64,000 nt of DNA, taken from Cylindrospermum sp. NIES-4074. Its GTDB lineage: Bacteria; Cyanobacteriota; Cyanobacteriia; Cyanobacteriales; Nostocaceae. Position numbers and translations under genes: made by a program. Shown here in pieces: positions 25,688 through 34,753 of the stretch (its first letter is position 1; every line of letters begins with the position of its first letter). The stretch covers positions 2,483,346 to 2,547,345 of the forward strand of contig AP018269.1 of assembly GCA_003994795.1 (NCBI GenBank). The letters run 5' to 3'. The notes under the pieces were generated by a model, which worked only from the letters and a program-made list of their open reading frames with translations, ran no database searches and was not told the origin of the DNA.

Positions 25688-26770
25688 TTACAATATGTTG
25701 AATGAAAAGTTTGCCATCCAGGCTAAAGAATAAGACATAGATGGGGGCTTCATATTAGTCCATAAACTAGATACTTCTGGGGTTTGCTCGTCAAATACCC
25801 CTACGGGTTCTGTATCTTGAATAACTAGCTCTGCATCTGACTTTACCTGAGTCATTTCGATAGAATTGGTGGGTGGATTCGTCTCCAAAGCCAACTCCAT
25901 CAGGTGTACCCAATGGTATATGCTCACTTCATTAGATGAATAGGCGATCGCAATTGACGCTGCATTATAATTCACACGCACACTAACAACTTGAGCATCT
26001 ATTTTTAGTAACTTTTCTAATCGTTGCCCATAAGCCCGATCTTCAGCAATTTTAGGCACATGAAACCTAATTCTTCCGGGAATTTCGTGGACAATTTTGT
26101 AGGCAACTTTTGCAGATGGTGTTGCTACATCCATAGTCTGCTCAACAGTTGATAATGGGGGTTGTGCTGATGATAAAATTTGCGGTTCTAAATAGTCAAT
26201 CACCCAACGAGTAGCATCTGCCGCTATTATATAAACAGGAATCGCTGGCAAGCCTGTAATTCCCAATCCTCCTGTAACCGCCAACCCTGTCAGCAAAGGA
26301 ATAAAAGAGATAGATTGTTGTTTCCAAAAATCAAGTGATTTCCACTCTGTGAATGGATCTGTCTTGCTAGCTGACTCAGGCGAAGTTAGAGGTTGATAAA
26401 TCCCAAATTCTGACAGTAATCTTAACACCTGCGGCAGTGACAGTTGATTTGCATCAAAAGTAATTACTAAACTGCCTGTTTGTTGATTAACTGCGACTTT
26501 TGTCACCCCTTCTTGCTGTTTTAAATCTGGGGATATACTCTCTAATTTCGAGTTAAAACTAGGATTGACAGCGCGGATTCGCACACGTCCAGTAGTTGCA
26601 TGAACAATTTGCAATCCATCTTCAGGTAGTTGTACGTTTGCCTGTGCAACTGCATTACCAAGATTTTTATTAATATTTATTTCATCGTTTTTGTACTGAG
26701 TTGAGATTAGCTCAGGAGATAGATTTGCCTGGGAATTTAAGCTGTCGTGATTATTGACAGTTCTGCTCAT
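25688..26770 (-). CDS. Two-HMA-domain membrane-associated protein without CxxC
   Basis: 360 residues. A disordered N-terminus, a first HMA-like domain (about 50-125; VHATTGRVRIRAVNP), a hydrophobic hairpin (about 150-190; ISFIPLLTGLAVTGGLGITGLP), then a second HMA-like domain (about 220-295; VHEIPGRIRFHVPK), and a polar tail. Neither domain has cysteines at the metal loop; both instead carry GR-x-R-x-(R/H). The layout resembles the N-terminus of P1B-type ATPases but no ATPase domain follows. The C-terminus ends 12 bp from the IS630 element. Confidence 0.65.
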   Translation of the reverse strand: MSRTVNNHDSLNSQANLSPELISTQYKNDEININKNLGNAVAQANVQLPEDGLQIVHATTGRVRIRAVNPSFNSKLESISPDLKQQEGVTKVAVNQQTGSLVITFDANQLSLPQVLRLLSEFGIYQPLTSPESASKTDPFTEWKSLDFWKQQSISFIPLLTGLAVTGGLGITGLPAIPVYIIAADATRWVIDYLEPQILSSAQPPLSTVEQTMDVATPSAKVAYKIVHEIPGRIRFHVPKIAEDRAYGQRLEKLLKIDAQVVSVRVNYNAASIAIAYSSNEVSIYHWVHLMELALETNPPTNSIEMTQVKSDAELVIQDTEPVGVFDEQTPEVSSLWTNMKPPSMSYSLAWMANFSFNIL

Positions 26771-26863
26771 TTACTTGATAGCTGTACCAAGCTTAAGGCT
26801 GACAATAGATTAAATATACCTTAAGCTTTGGTTTTAACTCTCATTCTTCAGAGATATTTTGGC

Positions 26864-27397
26864 TCAAGCATTGTTAACTATACGCTTTTGGTATTCCTGC
26901 TCTGTCATCATATCGAGAGTGTTTTCTAGCCGATCTACAAATACTATCCCATCGAGATGATCATACTCATGTTGAAAGATACGAGCCACAAAATCAGTGA
27001 ATTCTTGGGTTTGCAACTGGCCATTACGGTCAGTATATTCAACTTCAATTGTCTGATATCTAGGAATAAAGCCTCTAATACCTGGAACACTCAAACAGCC
27101 TTCCCAACCTTTAACAACTTCAGTTGAATGAGCAATGATTTGAGGATTAATCATTGCTTTTGGTTCCATTTCTGGGGCGTAGGGATATCTGGCATTAGGG
27201 CGGGAAGCTACAATCAATAAACGATAGGATTCTGCTACTTGCGGCGCAGCAATTCCCACACCGTTAGCTTTGACAACAGTGGTGATTAAGTCATCAATGA
27301 GTTGTTGAATATGTTCGTCTTGAATATTCTCTACCCAAGCAGCTTTTTGACGTAATGTCGGATTCCCTAATTGAATAATTGGCGCTAATTCAGCCAT
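26864..27397 (-). CDS. def: Peptide deformylase
   Basis: 177 residues. Removes the N-formyl group from nascent proteins. All three family motifs are present: GVGIAAPQVAES (motif 1, GxGxAAxQ), EGCLSVPG (motif 2, metal-binding Cys) and QHEYDHLDG (motif 3, two metal-binding His and catalytic Glu). The C-terminus is short, as in bacterial type 1 enzymes. Stand-alone gene with its own upstream region. Confidence 0.96.
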   Translation of the reverse strand: MAELAPIIQLGNPTLRQKAAWVENIQDEHIQQLIDDLITTVVKANGVGIAAPQVAESYRLLIVASRPNARYPYAPEMEPKAMINPQIIAHSTEVVKGWEGCLSVPGIRGFIPRYQTIEVEYTDRNGQLQTQEFTDFVARIFQHEYDHLDGIVFVDRLENTLDMMTEQEYQKRIVNNA

Positions 27398-27560
27398 CGT
27401 AATAACTCCTTTTTTGGTAATGGGGATCAGGATTAGAGGATTAGAGGATTAACAGGATTTATTTGAGAATAATTAGTATTAATCTTCATCATCCTTTCAT
27501 CCTTAAATCCTAATTGGTAATGGGGATGATAAGCTGTTGCACATTTAACTTGGATATCTT

Positions 27561-27581
27561 GGGCGGGCGAGACGCCCACCC
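27561..27581. repeat. GC-rich hairpin repeat
   Basis: GGGCGGGCG / CGCCCACCC arms around a 3-base loop in the gap between def and the protease gene. The core GGCGAGACGCC relates to a palindrome at 49242-49262. A short direct repeat GGATTAGA is also present near 27430. Confidence 0.5.
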
Positions 27582-27637
27582 CACAAGAAATGTATATGCA
27601 AACTAGATGTGGTTTAGCTTAACTAACTAATGACCAA

Positions 27638-28888
27638 TCAACTTTCACGGCGCACTGGTAAAGGTGCAGGCTTAACTCCTATTTGAGTGGTTTGCCCATT
27701 GCGTTCTACTTGAACTTGTAGAGTAGTACCGATTTTGCTATTTTCTACTAGCTTTTGTACATCTTCAATTTTAGTTACAGGTTGATTATTAATGCTTTTA
27801 ATTACATCACCAGCTTGTAGTCCACCAATGGATGCTGGGGAGTTAGGGACAATATTCACTAACAACACGCCTTGATCGGCTGCTATGTTGACGCGATCGC
27901 CAAATCGCTTATTGATTTTCTCCTTAACTTCTGGTGTTAGTGTCAGCATTTGAATACCCAAATATGGATGATCCACCTTTCCTTGAGTAATTAATTCTTG
28001 GGCAATTTTTTGTGCTGTATTCACCGGAATCGCAAAACCCAAGCCTTGAGCACCTCGGATAATGGCTGTATTCATCCCTATTACCTCACCACGAGCATTC
28101 AGCAGTGGCCCACCAGAGTTTCCGGGATTAATGGCTGCATCTGTTTGCAAATAGTCAACACGCTTATCACTAGCACCAATATCACTGCTAGAGCGACCTG
28201 TAGCGCTGATAATTCCAGAGGTGACGGTATTATTTAAACCTAAAGGATTACCGATCGCAATTACTGCTTCTCCTGGTTGTAAACCCTCAGAGTTACCCAG
28301 TGGTACTGTTGGCAGGTTATTAGCATCAATTTTGATTACCGCCACATCCGTCACTGGATCTTCACCTAAAACCTTACCGTTAAAAGTCCGCCCATCTTTG
28401 AGTGTAACGGTTACAGTGTCCGCACCGTCTACCACATGGGAGTTAGTTAAAATTTGACCAGAGGCATTAATAATAAATCCAGAACCACTACCCCTCTCTA
28501 CCCTTTGTCTAGGCTGTGATGGCACTCTATCACCAAAAAACCGCCGGAAAAAGGGATCTTCAAATTCTTCTGGTGTTTGAGCAGTGATGGTTCTGGAGGA
28601 ATCAATGCGAACCACCGCACCTCCCACTTTTTGCACGACTCCGACGACAAAGTTAGGATCACCAGAGGCAGCGATAATAGGTGGAGGGGCTATTGCTGTA
28701 GTGGCTTCAGGGGCCTTTGGGACTTGAGCATTAGTTTGTGGGACATCGAATGTTTTAGGCGATCGCACTGTACAACCCCCAAGCGACCCCACAGCCACCC
28801 CACTGAGCAGCATCCACAGAATACTGTTTTTGAGCAAAAATCTGGTTTCAACGTTTTTAACCACTAAATTATGGTGATTGGTCTTCAT
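27638..28888 (-). CDS. Periplasmic serine protease with PDZ domain (HhoA/DegP type)
   Basis: 416 residues. The N-terminal hydrophobic stretch ends in GGC ([11 protein letters not shown]), which could be a lipoprotein processing site. A proline-rich linker follows, then a trypsin-like domain with the triad His (NSHVVDGA), Asp (TDVAVIKID) and Ser ([10 protein letters not shown]). One PDZ domain at about 310-405 ([27 protein letters not shown]). One PDZ is usual for cyanobacterial HhoA/HhoB/HtrA. It degrades or refolds damaged exported proteins. AGGAGA precedes the ATG. Which of the three paralogues this is cannot be settled here. Confidence 0.93.
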   Translation of the reverse strand: MKTNHHNLVVKNVETRFLLKNSILWMLLSGVAVGSLGGCTVRSPKTFDVPQTNAQVPKAPEATTAIAPPPIIAASGDPNFVVGVVQKVGGAVVRIDSSRTITAQTPEEFEDPFFRRFFGDRVPSQPRQRVERGSGSGFIINASGQILTNSHVVDGADTVTVTLKDGRTFNGKVLGEDPVTDVAVIKIDANNLPTVPLGNSEGLQPGEAVIAIGNPLGLNNTVTSGIISATGRSSSDIGASDKRVDYLQTDAAINPGNSGGPLLNARGEVIGMNTAIIRGAQGLGFAIPVNTAQKIAQELITQGKVDHPYLGIQMLTLTPEVKEKINKRFGDRVNIAADQGVLLVNIVPNSPASIGGLQAGDVIKSINNQPVTKIEDVQKLVENSKIGTTLQVQVERNGQTTQIGVKPAPLPVRRES

Positions 28889-28916
28889 ATATCTCTGTTT
28901 CTCCTGGTTGTTAGGA

Positions 28917-29056
28917 AGGGTGTGGGGTGTGGGGTGTGGGGTGTAGAGGAATTTACTTTATTATTATTAATTAAATTGCTTCGTACATAGAGGTAAGAGG
29001 TAAGGGTAATGCAGCCTTAAACCCTACACCCTACCCCCTACACCCTACACCCTACA
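28917..29056. repeat. GGGTGTG heptamer arm and C-rich partner upstream of dnaA
   Basis: GGGGTGT repeated about four times (28917-28944) and its complement ACACCCT/ACCCTAC repeated (29019-29056), about 75 bp apart. Member of the same dispersed G/C palindromic family as 24051-24225. It lies in the dnaA upstream region. Confidence 0.75.
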
Positions 29057-29148
29057 GAAATGCTTATTCGAGGTATAGAGCATTTCGATGTTAAATTGGT
29101 GCTTGCTTATTCTTCTATTGTGACGGCTAGCAGCAAAGGTGATAGATC

Positions 29149-30531
29149 ATGGAAATTCCCCTAGACAGTCTGTGGAGTCAGGTACTAGAGCGCTTACAGC
29201 TAGAACTATCCCGTCCCACCTTTGAAACTTGGATTAAGACTGCTAGTGCAGAGCAATTAGAGAATAATTGCTTAATCATCCGTACTCCTAACCCCTTTGC
29301 TCGCAATTGGCTACAAAAATATTACATCAATACCATTGCTCATGTAGTCAAAGATATTCTGGGATATCCTGTAGAAATTTACATTACTGTGGCTAAAGGT
29401 GATGAAGTTTCTCAAATAAATGAACGAGAAGTCACTTGGGAATTACCAGCCAACAATAATATTTCCCCAACCATTGCCAGCAACAAACATAAAACCACAG
29501 AATTAAACTCTAAATATGTGTTTTCGCGGTTTGTGGTTGGTGCTAACAATCGTATGGCTCACGCTGCTTCTTTAGCCGTCGCCGAATCTCCAGGTAGAGA
29601 GTTTAATCCTTTATTTTTATGTGGCGGTGTGGGGTTAGGTAAAACTCACTTGATGCAAGCTATTGGTCATTATCGCTGGGAAATTTGTGCTGATTCTAAA
29701 ATATTTTATGTTTCTACAGAACAGTTTACAAATGATTTAATCACAGCAATTCGTAAGGATAGTATGCAAAGCTTCCGGGAGCATTATCGGGCGGCTGATG
29801 TGCTGTTGGTCGATGATATTCAATTCCTAGAGGGGAAGGAGTACACCCAAGAAGAGTTTTTTCATACTTTTAATACTTTACATGAAGCTGGTAAACAGGT
29901 TGTCATCGCTTCCGACCGTCCTCCTAACCAGATTCCTCGTCTACAAGAACGTCTTTGTTCTCGTTTTTCTATGGGTTTAATTGCGGATATTCAACCGCCA
30001 GATTTAGAAACGAGAATGGCAATTTTGCAGAAAAAAGCTGAGTATGAAAATATTCGTCTGACTAGAGATGTAATTGAGTATATTGCTACTAACTATACTT
30101 CTAATATTCGAGAATTGGAAGGAGCCTTAATTCGGGCACTGGCTTACATTTCCATTTGGGGTTTACCGATGACGGTAGAAAGTATCACCCCAGTTTTAGC
30201 AGTCCAAAGTGAGAAGGTGGAAGCAACACCAGAAGCTATTTTAAAAGTGATTGTCGAAACTTTCGATATTTCTATTGAAGACCTTAAAAGCAATTCGCGA
30301 CGACGAGAAATTAGCTGGGCACGGCAAATAGGTATGTATTTAATGCGACAACATACAGATTTAAGTTTACCAAGAATAGGAGAAGAGTTTGGTGGTAAAG
30401 ACCATACAACTGTGATGTATAGCTGTGAAAAAATTACCCAGCTGCTGCAAAGCGATCGCACTTTGGTACAAACCTTGCGTCAACTTAGCGATCGCATTAA
30501 CATGGCTAGTCGTACCCAAAAATCAACTTGA
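29149..30531 (+). CDS. dnaA: Chromosomal replication initiator DnaA
   Basis: 460 residues, standard length. Domain I (1-85, [21 protein letters not shown]), short domain II, AAA+ domain III with Walker [14 protein letters not shown], Walker [10 protein letters not shown] and the arginine-finger region SRFSMGLI, and domain IV with the DnaA signature [13 protein letters not shown]. It binds TTTTCCACA boxes, eight of which lie 140-420 bp downstream (30670-30944). Two HIP1 sites fall at the 3' end. No dnaN follows, so the gene stands alone. Confidence 0.98.
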   Translation: MEIPLDSLWSQVLERLQLELSRPTFETWIKTASAEQLENNCLIIRTPNPFARNWLQKYYINTIAHVVKDILGYPVEIYITVAKGDEVSQINEREVTWELPANNNISPTIASNKHKTTELNSKYVFSRFVVGANNRMAHAASLAVAESPGREFNPLFLCGGVGLGKTHLMQAIGHYRWEICADSKIFYVSTEQFTNDLITAIRKDSMQSFREHYRAADVLLVDDIQFLEGKEYTQEEFFHTFNTLHEAGKQVVIASDRPPNQIPRLQERLCSRFSMGLIADIQPPDLETRMAILQKKAEYENIRLTRDVIEYIATNYTSNIRELEGALIRALAYISIWGLPMTVESITPVLAVQSEKVEATPEAILKVIVETFDISIEDLKSNSRRREISWARQIGMYLMRQHTDLSLPRIGEEFGGKDHTTVMYSCEKITQLLQSDRTLVQTLRQLSDRINMASRTQKST

Positions 30532-30539
30532 CTGAAAAT

Positions 30540-30654
30540 AGGGTGTGGGGTGTGGGGTGTGGGGTGTGGGTAGGAGAAAAAGTATTTTTCCTTTTCTCCC
30601 CTTCTGCCTTTCCTCTTCTTCCCCTACACCCCACACCCCACCCCCTACACCCCA
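30540..30654. repeat. G/C-rich palindromic repeat between dnaA and oriC
   Basis: GGGTGTG units (30540-30571) and the complementary CCCTACACCCCACACC arm (30622-30654) around a pyrimidine-rich centre. Same family as 24051-24225; could also serve as the dnaA terminator. Confidence 0.75.
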
Positions 30655-30669
30655 ATTACTCAATTCCCG

Positions 30670-30953
30670 TTTTCCACAGCTAAAAACCGAACTATTCCCC
30701 TTGACATCTGGTTAATTCATCGAAAATGTTAAGCTAAGTATAAAAATTGATTAAGTTTAATGTTAATTGTGGAAAAGTTCTGAGTCTTTGTGGAAAAGTC
30801 TGTGGAAAACTTTAGATAGTTTTGGGTAAATTTCCCTAAGTATAATTACTCTGTGGAAAATAGCCCTAGTTTTTCCACAAGTTTTCCACAAAATAGTTAA
30901 CGGCTCAACTATTTGTCAAGCAGAACAGTGACAGGTTTTCCACAATTTCCACA
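30670..30953. other. Candidate chromosomal origin oriC: cluster of DnaA boxes
   Basis: Eight perfect TTTTCCACA boxes: 30670-30678, 30871-30879, 30882-30890 and 30936-30944 on +; 30768-30776, 30789-30797, 30801-30809 and 30852-30860 on -. A ninth, ATTTCCACA, is at 30945-30953. The boxes change orientation about the middle. An AT-rich stretch at 30724-30767 between the first and second boxes could be the unwinding element. Adjacent to dnaA. Confidence 0.85.
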
Positions 30954-30971
30954 GCTAATGCAATTAAAGAA

Positions 30972-31131
30972 TGGGGTGTGGGGGGTAGGGTGTGGGGTGT
31001 GGGGAGATGGGGGAGATGGGGAAGATGGGGGAGATGGGGGAGTAATATTTAATATTTCTCACTCCCCACACTCCCCACACTTCCCACACTCCCCACACTC
31101 CCCACACCCTACACCCCACACCCCACACCCT
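30972..31131. repeat. G/C-rich palindromic repeat between oriC and rsmA
   Basis: G-rich arm (GGGTGTGGGG and GGAGATGGGG units), AT-rich centre (GTAATATTTAATATTTCTC), then C-rich arm (ACTCCCCACACT units). Nearly the inverse of the element at 24051-24225. Confidence 0.8.
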
Positions 31132-31172
31132 TTTGGAAATAGTCTAAAACATATACAGGATAAGAGATACAG

Positions 31173-31988
31173 ATGGTTCGACCGCGCAAGATATTTGCTC
31201 AACATTGGCTCAAAAGTGAAAAGGCACTCGATGCAATTGTTAAAGCAGCAGAGTGTAAAGAAGGCGATCGCATTCTAGAAATTGGCCCTGGTACAGGTAT
31301 TTTGACTCGTCGTCTACTACCCTTGGTGAAATCTCTGGTTGCGGTGGAAATTGACTTCGACTTGTGCAAACTACTGGCCAAGCAACTGGGTAAAACAGAA
31401 AATTTTTTATTACTACAGGGGGATTTTCTCACCCTAGATTTAGCATCCCACTTGGCAGCATTTACCAATTTTCAACAGCAAAATAAAGTTGTTGCCAATA
31501 TTCCCTACAACATTACTGGCCCCATTTTAGAGAAACTACTAGGTACTATCACTAACCCCAATCCCCAACCCTTTGACTCGATAGTGCTGCTAGTACAAAA
31601 AGAAGTAGCAGAAAGGTTGTATGCTCACCCAGGGTCAAAAGCCTTTGGGGCGTTGAGTGTGCGGGTGCAATATTTAGCAAAATGTGAGTTCATTTGTTCA
31701 GTCCCGGCTGCTGCATTCCAACCACCGCCAAAAGTCGATTCCGCAGTTGTGCGCTTGCGTCCCCAAACAATAGAAATTCCAGCGCGTGACCCCAGAAAGT
31801 TAGAGAATTTGGTGAAGTTGGGATTTAGTGCGAAACGGAAAATGTTACGAAATAATTTGCAACCGCTGATCGATCGCGATCGCCTGACTCAATTGCTGGA
31901 ACAATTAGAAATTAATCCCCAAGTCCGCGCTGAAGACCTCAGTGTCAACCAATGGGTAACTCTCACTAATTTGCTCACCCTTGAGTAA
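31173..31988 (+). CDS. rsmA: 16S rRNA dimethyladenosine transferase RsmA (KsgA)
   Basis: 271 residues. Dimethylates the two adjacent adenines in the 3' hairpin of 16S rRNA with S-adenosylmethionine. SAM motif ILEIGPGTGILTRRL, the catalytic NIPYNITGPIL motif, and the C-terminal RKMLRNNL helix are visible. N-terminus RPRKIFAQHWLKSEK is typical. The gene is followed after 15 bp by ispE, a conserved pairing in cyanobacteria. Confidence 0.97.
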   Translation: MVRPRKIFAQHWLKSEKALDAIVKAAECKEGDRILEIGPGTGILTRRLLPLVKSLVAVEIDFDLCKLLAKQLGKTENFLLLQGDFLTLDLASHLAAFTNFQQQNKVVANIPYNITGPILEKLLGTITNPNPQPFDSIVLLVQKEVAERLYAHPGSKAFGALSVRVQYLAKCEFICSVPAAAFQPPPKVDSAVVRLRPQTIEIPARDPRKLENLVKLGFSAKRKMLRNNLQPLIDRDRLTQLLEQLEINPQVRAEDLSVNQWVTLTNLLTLE

Positions 31989-32003
31989 CCACCACTCATA
32001 AAA

Positions 32004-32978
32004 ATGCGTTCTTACAGTTTAATTGCCCCTGCCAAAATCAACTTGGATTTAGAAATCATTGGCGATCGCCCCGATGGTTATCATGAGTTAGTCATGATCC
32101 TCCAAAGCATCGGCCTTGCAGACCAAATTGATTTGTATTCCCTTAGCACCGAAAATATCCGCATTCACTGCAACCACCCCCAAGTACCGACAGATAAGAG
32201 TAATTTGGCATACCGGGCCGCCGAACTTATGGCCACAAAATTTCCCGAGGCCTTTAGCAATTATGGCGGTGTTGACATCACCATTAAAAAGCAAATTCCT
32301 GTAGCGGCTGGCTTGGCTGGAGGTTCGACAAATGCCGCAGCGGTATTGGTGGGGATAGATTTATTATGGAATTTGGGGTTAACTCAGTCAGAATTAGAGG
32401 AACTGGGCGCAATTCTCGGTTCTGATGTCCCATTTTGTATTGCTGGGGGAACGGCGATCGCTACGGGTAGAGGTGAAAAACTTTCTCCCCTGCTGCCAAG
32501 TTTAGCTCCTCTACATATAGTATTGGCGAAATATCGCAGCTTGGAAGTTTCCACCCCTTGGGCATACAAAACCTATCGCCAAGAGTTCAGCAGTTCTTAT
32601 ATTAGAGATAGTAACAGCTTGGCGGCTCGTGCCAATGCAGTCCATTCAAGTGCGATCGTCAAAGCCATTTTGCAGCAAGACGCGGCAGAAATTGCCCAAA
32701 AACTGCACAATGATTTAGAGCGGGTGGTGTTGCCAGCTTATCCCCAAGTGTTGCAACTGCGCGAATTGTTTGCCGCACAACCAGGGGTTTTGGGGACAAT
32801 GATGTCAGGTTCCGGCCCGACAGTTTTTGCGATCGCCAAATCCCCAGAACAAGCAGAAGCCGTAAAGTTGAGTGTACGTCAAGCAATTCCTGATGAGGAT
32901 CTAGAATTGTTTGTGACTCAGACAATTACACATGGCATTCAGGTAGCATCAACCCCAAAGGGGGAAATTAAAAATTAA
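32004..32978 (+). CDS. ispE: 4-diphosphocytidyl-2-C-methyl-D-erythritol kinase IspE
   Basis: 324 residues, GHMP kinase fold. Phosphorylates CDP-methylerythritol in the MEP isoprenoid pathway. N-terminal substrate motif PAKINLDLEIIGDRPDGYHEL, ATP-binding PVAAGLAGGSTNAAAVL and the third motif MMSGSGPTVFA are present. In operon with rsmA (15 bp gap) and the DUF3082 gene downstream (13 bp gap). Confidence 0.97.
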   Translation: MRSYSLIAPAKINLDLEIIGDRPDGYHELVMILQSIGLADQIDLYSLSTENIRIHCNHPQVPTDKSNLAYRAAELMATKFPEAFSNYGGVDITIKKQIPVAAGLAGGSTNAAAVLVGIDLLWNLGLTQSELEELGAILGSDVPFCIAGGTAIATGRGEKLSPLLPSLAPLHIVLAKYRSLEVSTPWAYKTYRQEFSSSYIRDSNSLAARANAVHSSAIVKAILQQDAAEIAQKLHNDLERVVLPAYPQVLQLRELFAAQPGVLGTMMSGSGPTVFAIAKSPEQAEAVKLSVRQAIPDEDLELFVTQTITHGIQVASTPKGEIKN

Positions 32979-32991
32979 CATCCCAAATTGT

Positions 32992-33315
32992 ATGAGTGAA
33001 GAAAAGACCACACCACAGGTAGATAATTCAGGACAAGTGCCACCAACCCCGTTACGCTGTGTAACTGGGGCAGCGATTTCGGGAGGACTAGCATTTGCCA
33101 TGTATTCCTTGATGATTGCGATCGCCACAACTTTTGCCACCAAACCCATCCATTCAGATAATCAAATAGTCATGAATATTGGCTCTGCTGTGCGTACCCT
33201 GGTTGTAGGCGTCGTGGCTTTGGGAACTGGGATATTTGGTCTAGTGGCTATAGGTTTATTAGCTTTGGCGGTGCAATTGATAGCGCAGCAGTTAACAAAG
33301 CCTAAGGAAAATTAA
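32992..33315 (+). CDS. DUF3082-type two-helix membrane protein
   Basis: 107 residues. A polar N-terminus, then two membrane helices (about 28-48, AISGGLAFAMYSLMIAIATTF; and about 68-95, TLVVGVVALGTGIFGLVAIGLLALAV). It resembles the DUF3082 family of cyanobacteria and plastids, function unknown. 13 bp after ispE, so likely co-transcribed with it and rsmA. Confidence 0.82.
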   Translation: MSEEKTTPQVDNSGQVPPTPLRCVTGAAISGGLAFAMYSLMIAIATTFATKPIHSDNQIVMNIGSAVRTLVVGVVALGTGIFGLVAIGLLALAVQLIAQQLTKPKEN

Positions 33316-33629
33316 CTACGACAGCGAAATTTATCAGAATGGCAAACATCTTTAAACAATTAAAAATTAAGAATTAAAAATTAAAAATTGTTCGCGTAGC
33401 GCTACGTAGTAAAGACTGTTGCCGACCTTTATTTAAACCCCGACTTAAACACAAGCTATGTATAGACTTATGCCATTGGTGTTTCCGTAAGTATGGGTAT
33501 TAGTCCCAGTATTTCCTGACTAAACTCCATATATACACCAGTCGCCACGATTTTTAGGACAGTTCCCTGTTAAGAGTTCCCTGGAAATCAAAGTCCGATG
33601 TCCTAACCGATATGTCCCTAAATTGCTTT
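33316..33629. other. Gap with AATTAAAAATT repeats and a small palindrome
   Basis: 314 bp between convergent genes. Tandem AATTAAAAATTAAGAATT-like units (33356-33390) resemble those at 49098-49122 and 39080-39112. The perfect palindrome CGTAGCGCTACG is at 33395-33406, a core also found inside the repeat at 45541-45617. No gene seen. Confidence 0.5.
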
Positions 33630-34502
33630 TTAACCATGACTCAAAGGTATAGGGTTGAGTATTTGAGGACGACTTTTAATTAATTGCAGCTTTGGACTTC
33701 TAGCGACCTCAATAAATTGATACTGTTTTCGCCAAATTTTGGGAGATAATCCGTGGTGTTGACGAAATTGACGGGAAAAATGACAAGCATTTTGATAGCC
33801 TAATTTTGTCGCAATTTGCTCAACAGTCTGATTAGTATCTTTGAGTAAAGGACGTGCTGCTGCCATGCGGCGTTTGACAATCCAACCGTTGACAGTTTCT
33901 CCAGTTTGTTTAGCTACTTGGTTAGTTAAATAAGCAGCAGAATAACCCACAGCCTCAGCGACATCAGACAAGGTAATTCCTTGGTGATAATTAGCTTCAA
34001 TGAAGTCAAAAACTTCTTTGAGATGGGGAACAGATGGAAAGATTAATTCAGGAGTTACCGCAGGGAGTGGAGGTTCTGAGGTTTGATGAGAATTAGTCGC
34101 GTACCAATACCTGAGCAGAGACTGCTTTTCTAATCGGATAGCGATCGCTCTTAGCAATTCATCAACCGTAGCTGGTTTGGTAAGATAATCATCTGCTCCC
34201 AACTCCATGCCTTTGCGAACGTCTGCCTTAGTATCGCTACCAGTGAGAAAAATGAAGGGAATAATTGCTGTCAGAGGGTCTTGACGCAGCATCCTCAAAA
34301 CACTGTAACCGTCTAAATCCGGCATCAGAATATCGCAAATAACTAAATCAGGTAAATGCTCCTGTGCTTGCTGGATGGCATCAAGACCGTTTTCGGAACC
34401 TATCGTGTCAAAACCTTCAGCCTCAAGACCGTCTAAGAAGAGATTGCGGGTAACAGCATCATCTTCAATTACGAGAATTTTTTTCGACGATTTGTGCATC
34501 AT
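33630..34502 (-). CDS. Response regulator with AraC-type DNA-binding domain
   Basis: 290 residues. Receiver domain 8-125 with acidic pocket IEDD, phospho-acceptor Asp in CDILMPDLDGYS, Thr in FLTGSD and Lys in LTKPA. A linker follows, then two helix-turn-helix units of the AraC/XylS class at about 165-265 (ITLSDVAEAVGYSAAYLTNQ and QTVEQIATKLGYQNACHFSRQF). It lies 250 bp downstream of a histidine kinase gene on the same strand, its likely partner. Targets are unknown. Confidence 0.93.
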   Translation of the reverse strand: MMHKSSKKILVIEDDAVTRNLFLDGLEAEGFDTIGSENGLDAIQQAQEHLPDLVICDILMPDLDGYSVLRMLRQDPLTAIIPFIFLTGSDTKADVRKGMELGADDYLTKPATVDELLRAIAIRLEKQSLLRYWYATNSHQTSEPPLPAVTPELIFPSVPHLKEVFDFIEANYHQGITLSDVAEAVGYSAAYLTNQVAKQTGETVNGWIVKRRMAAARPLLKDTNQTVEQIATKLGYQNACHFSRQFRQHHGLSPKIWRKQYQFIEVARSPKLQLIKSRPQILNPIPLSHG

Positions 34503-34753
34503 TTTTCTATCACTAGAATTTTTGGCGCTGATTAATTACCAAACTCTGTGCCGAGTATTGAATAAAGACATGATGAATGCTTTAGCTATAGTTGTTGAAT
34601 CACAGTAAGCATTCGGCTAAAACCGGGTTTGAGACTGAGATGTAAGGGTTTGGAGTTGGAGAAACTTACACTAAAAACAATTAGTAATTTCTCCGACAGA
34701 ATGCTCATAAATGCTTTAAGATTGCTGATAGCTTGAAGCTACAAGCTGAATGC

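Noticed and set aside
30540-30654. Telomere-like or phage element
   Set aside because: Better explained by the dispersed intergenic repeat family seen at four places in the window.
30913-31278. 121-residue ORF across the origin
   Set aside because: It covers DnaA boxes and G/C-rich repeats, overlaps rsmA, and encodes only Gly/His/Pro/Ser repeats.
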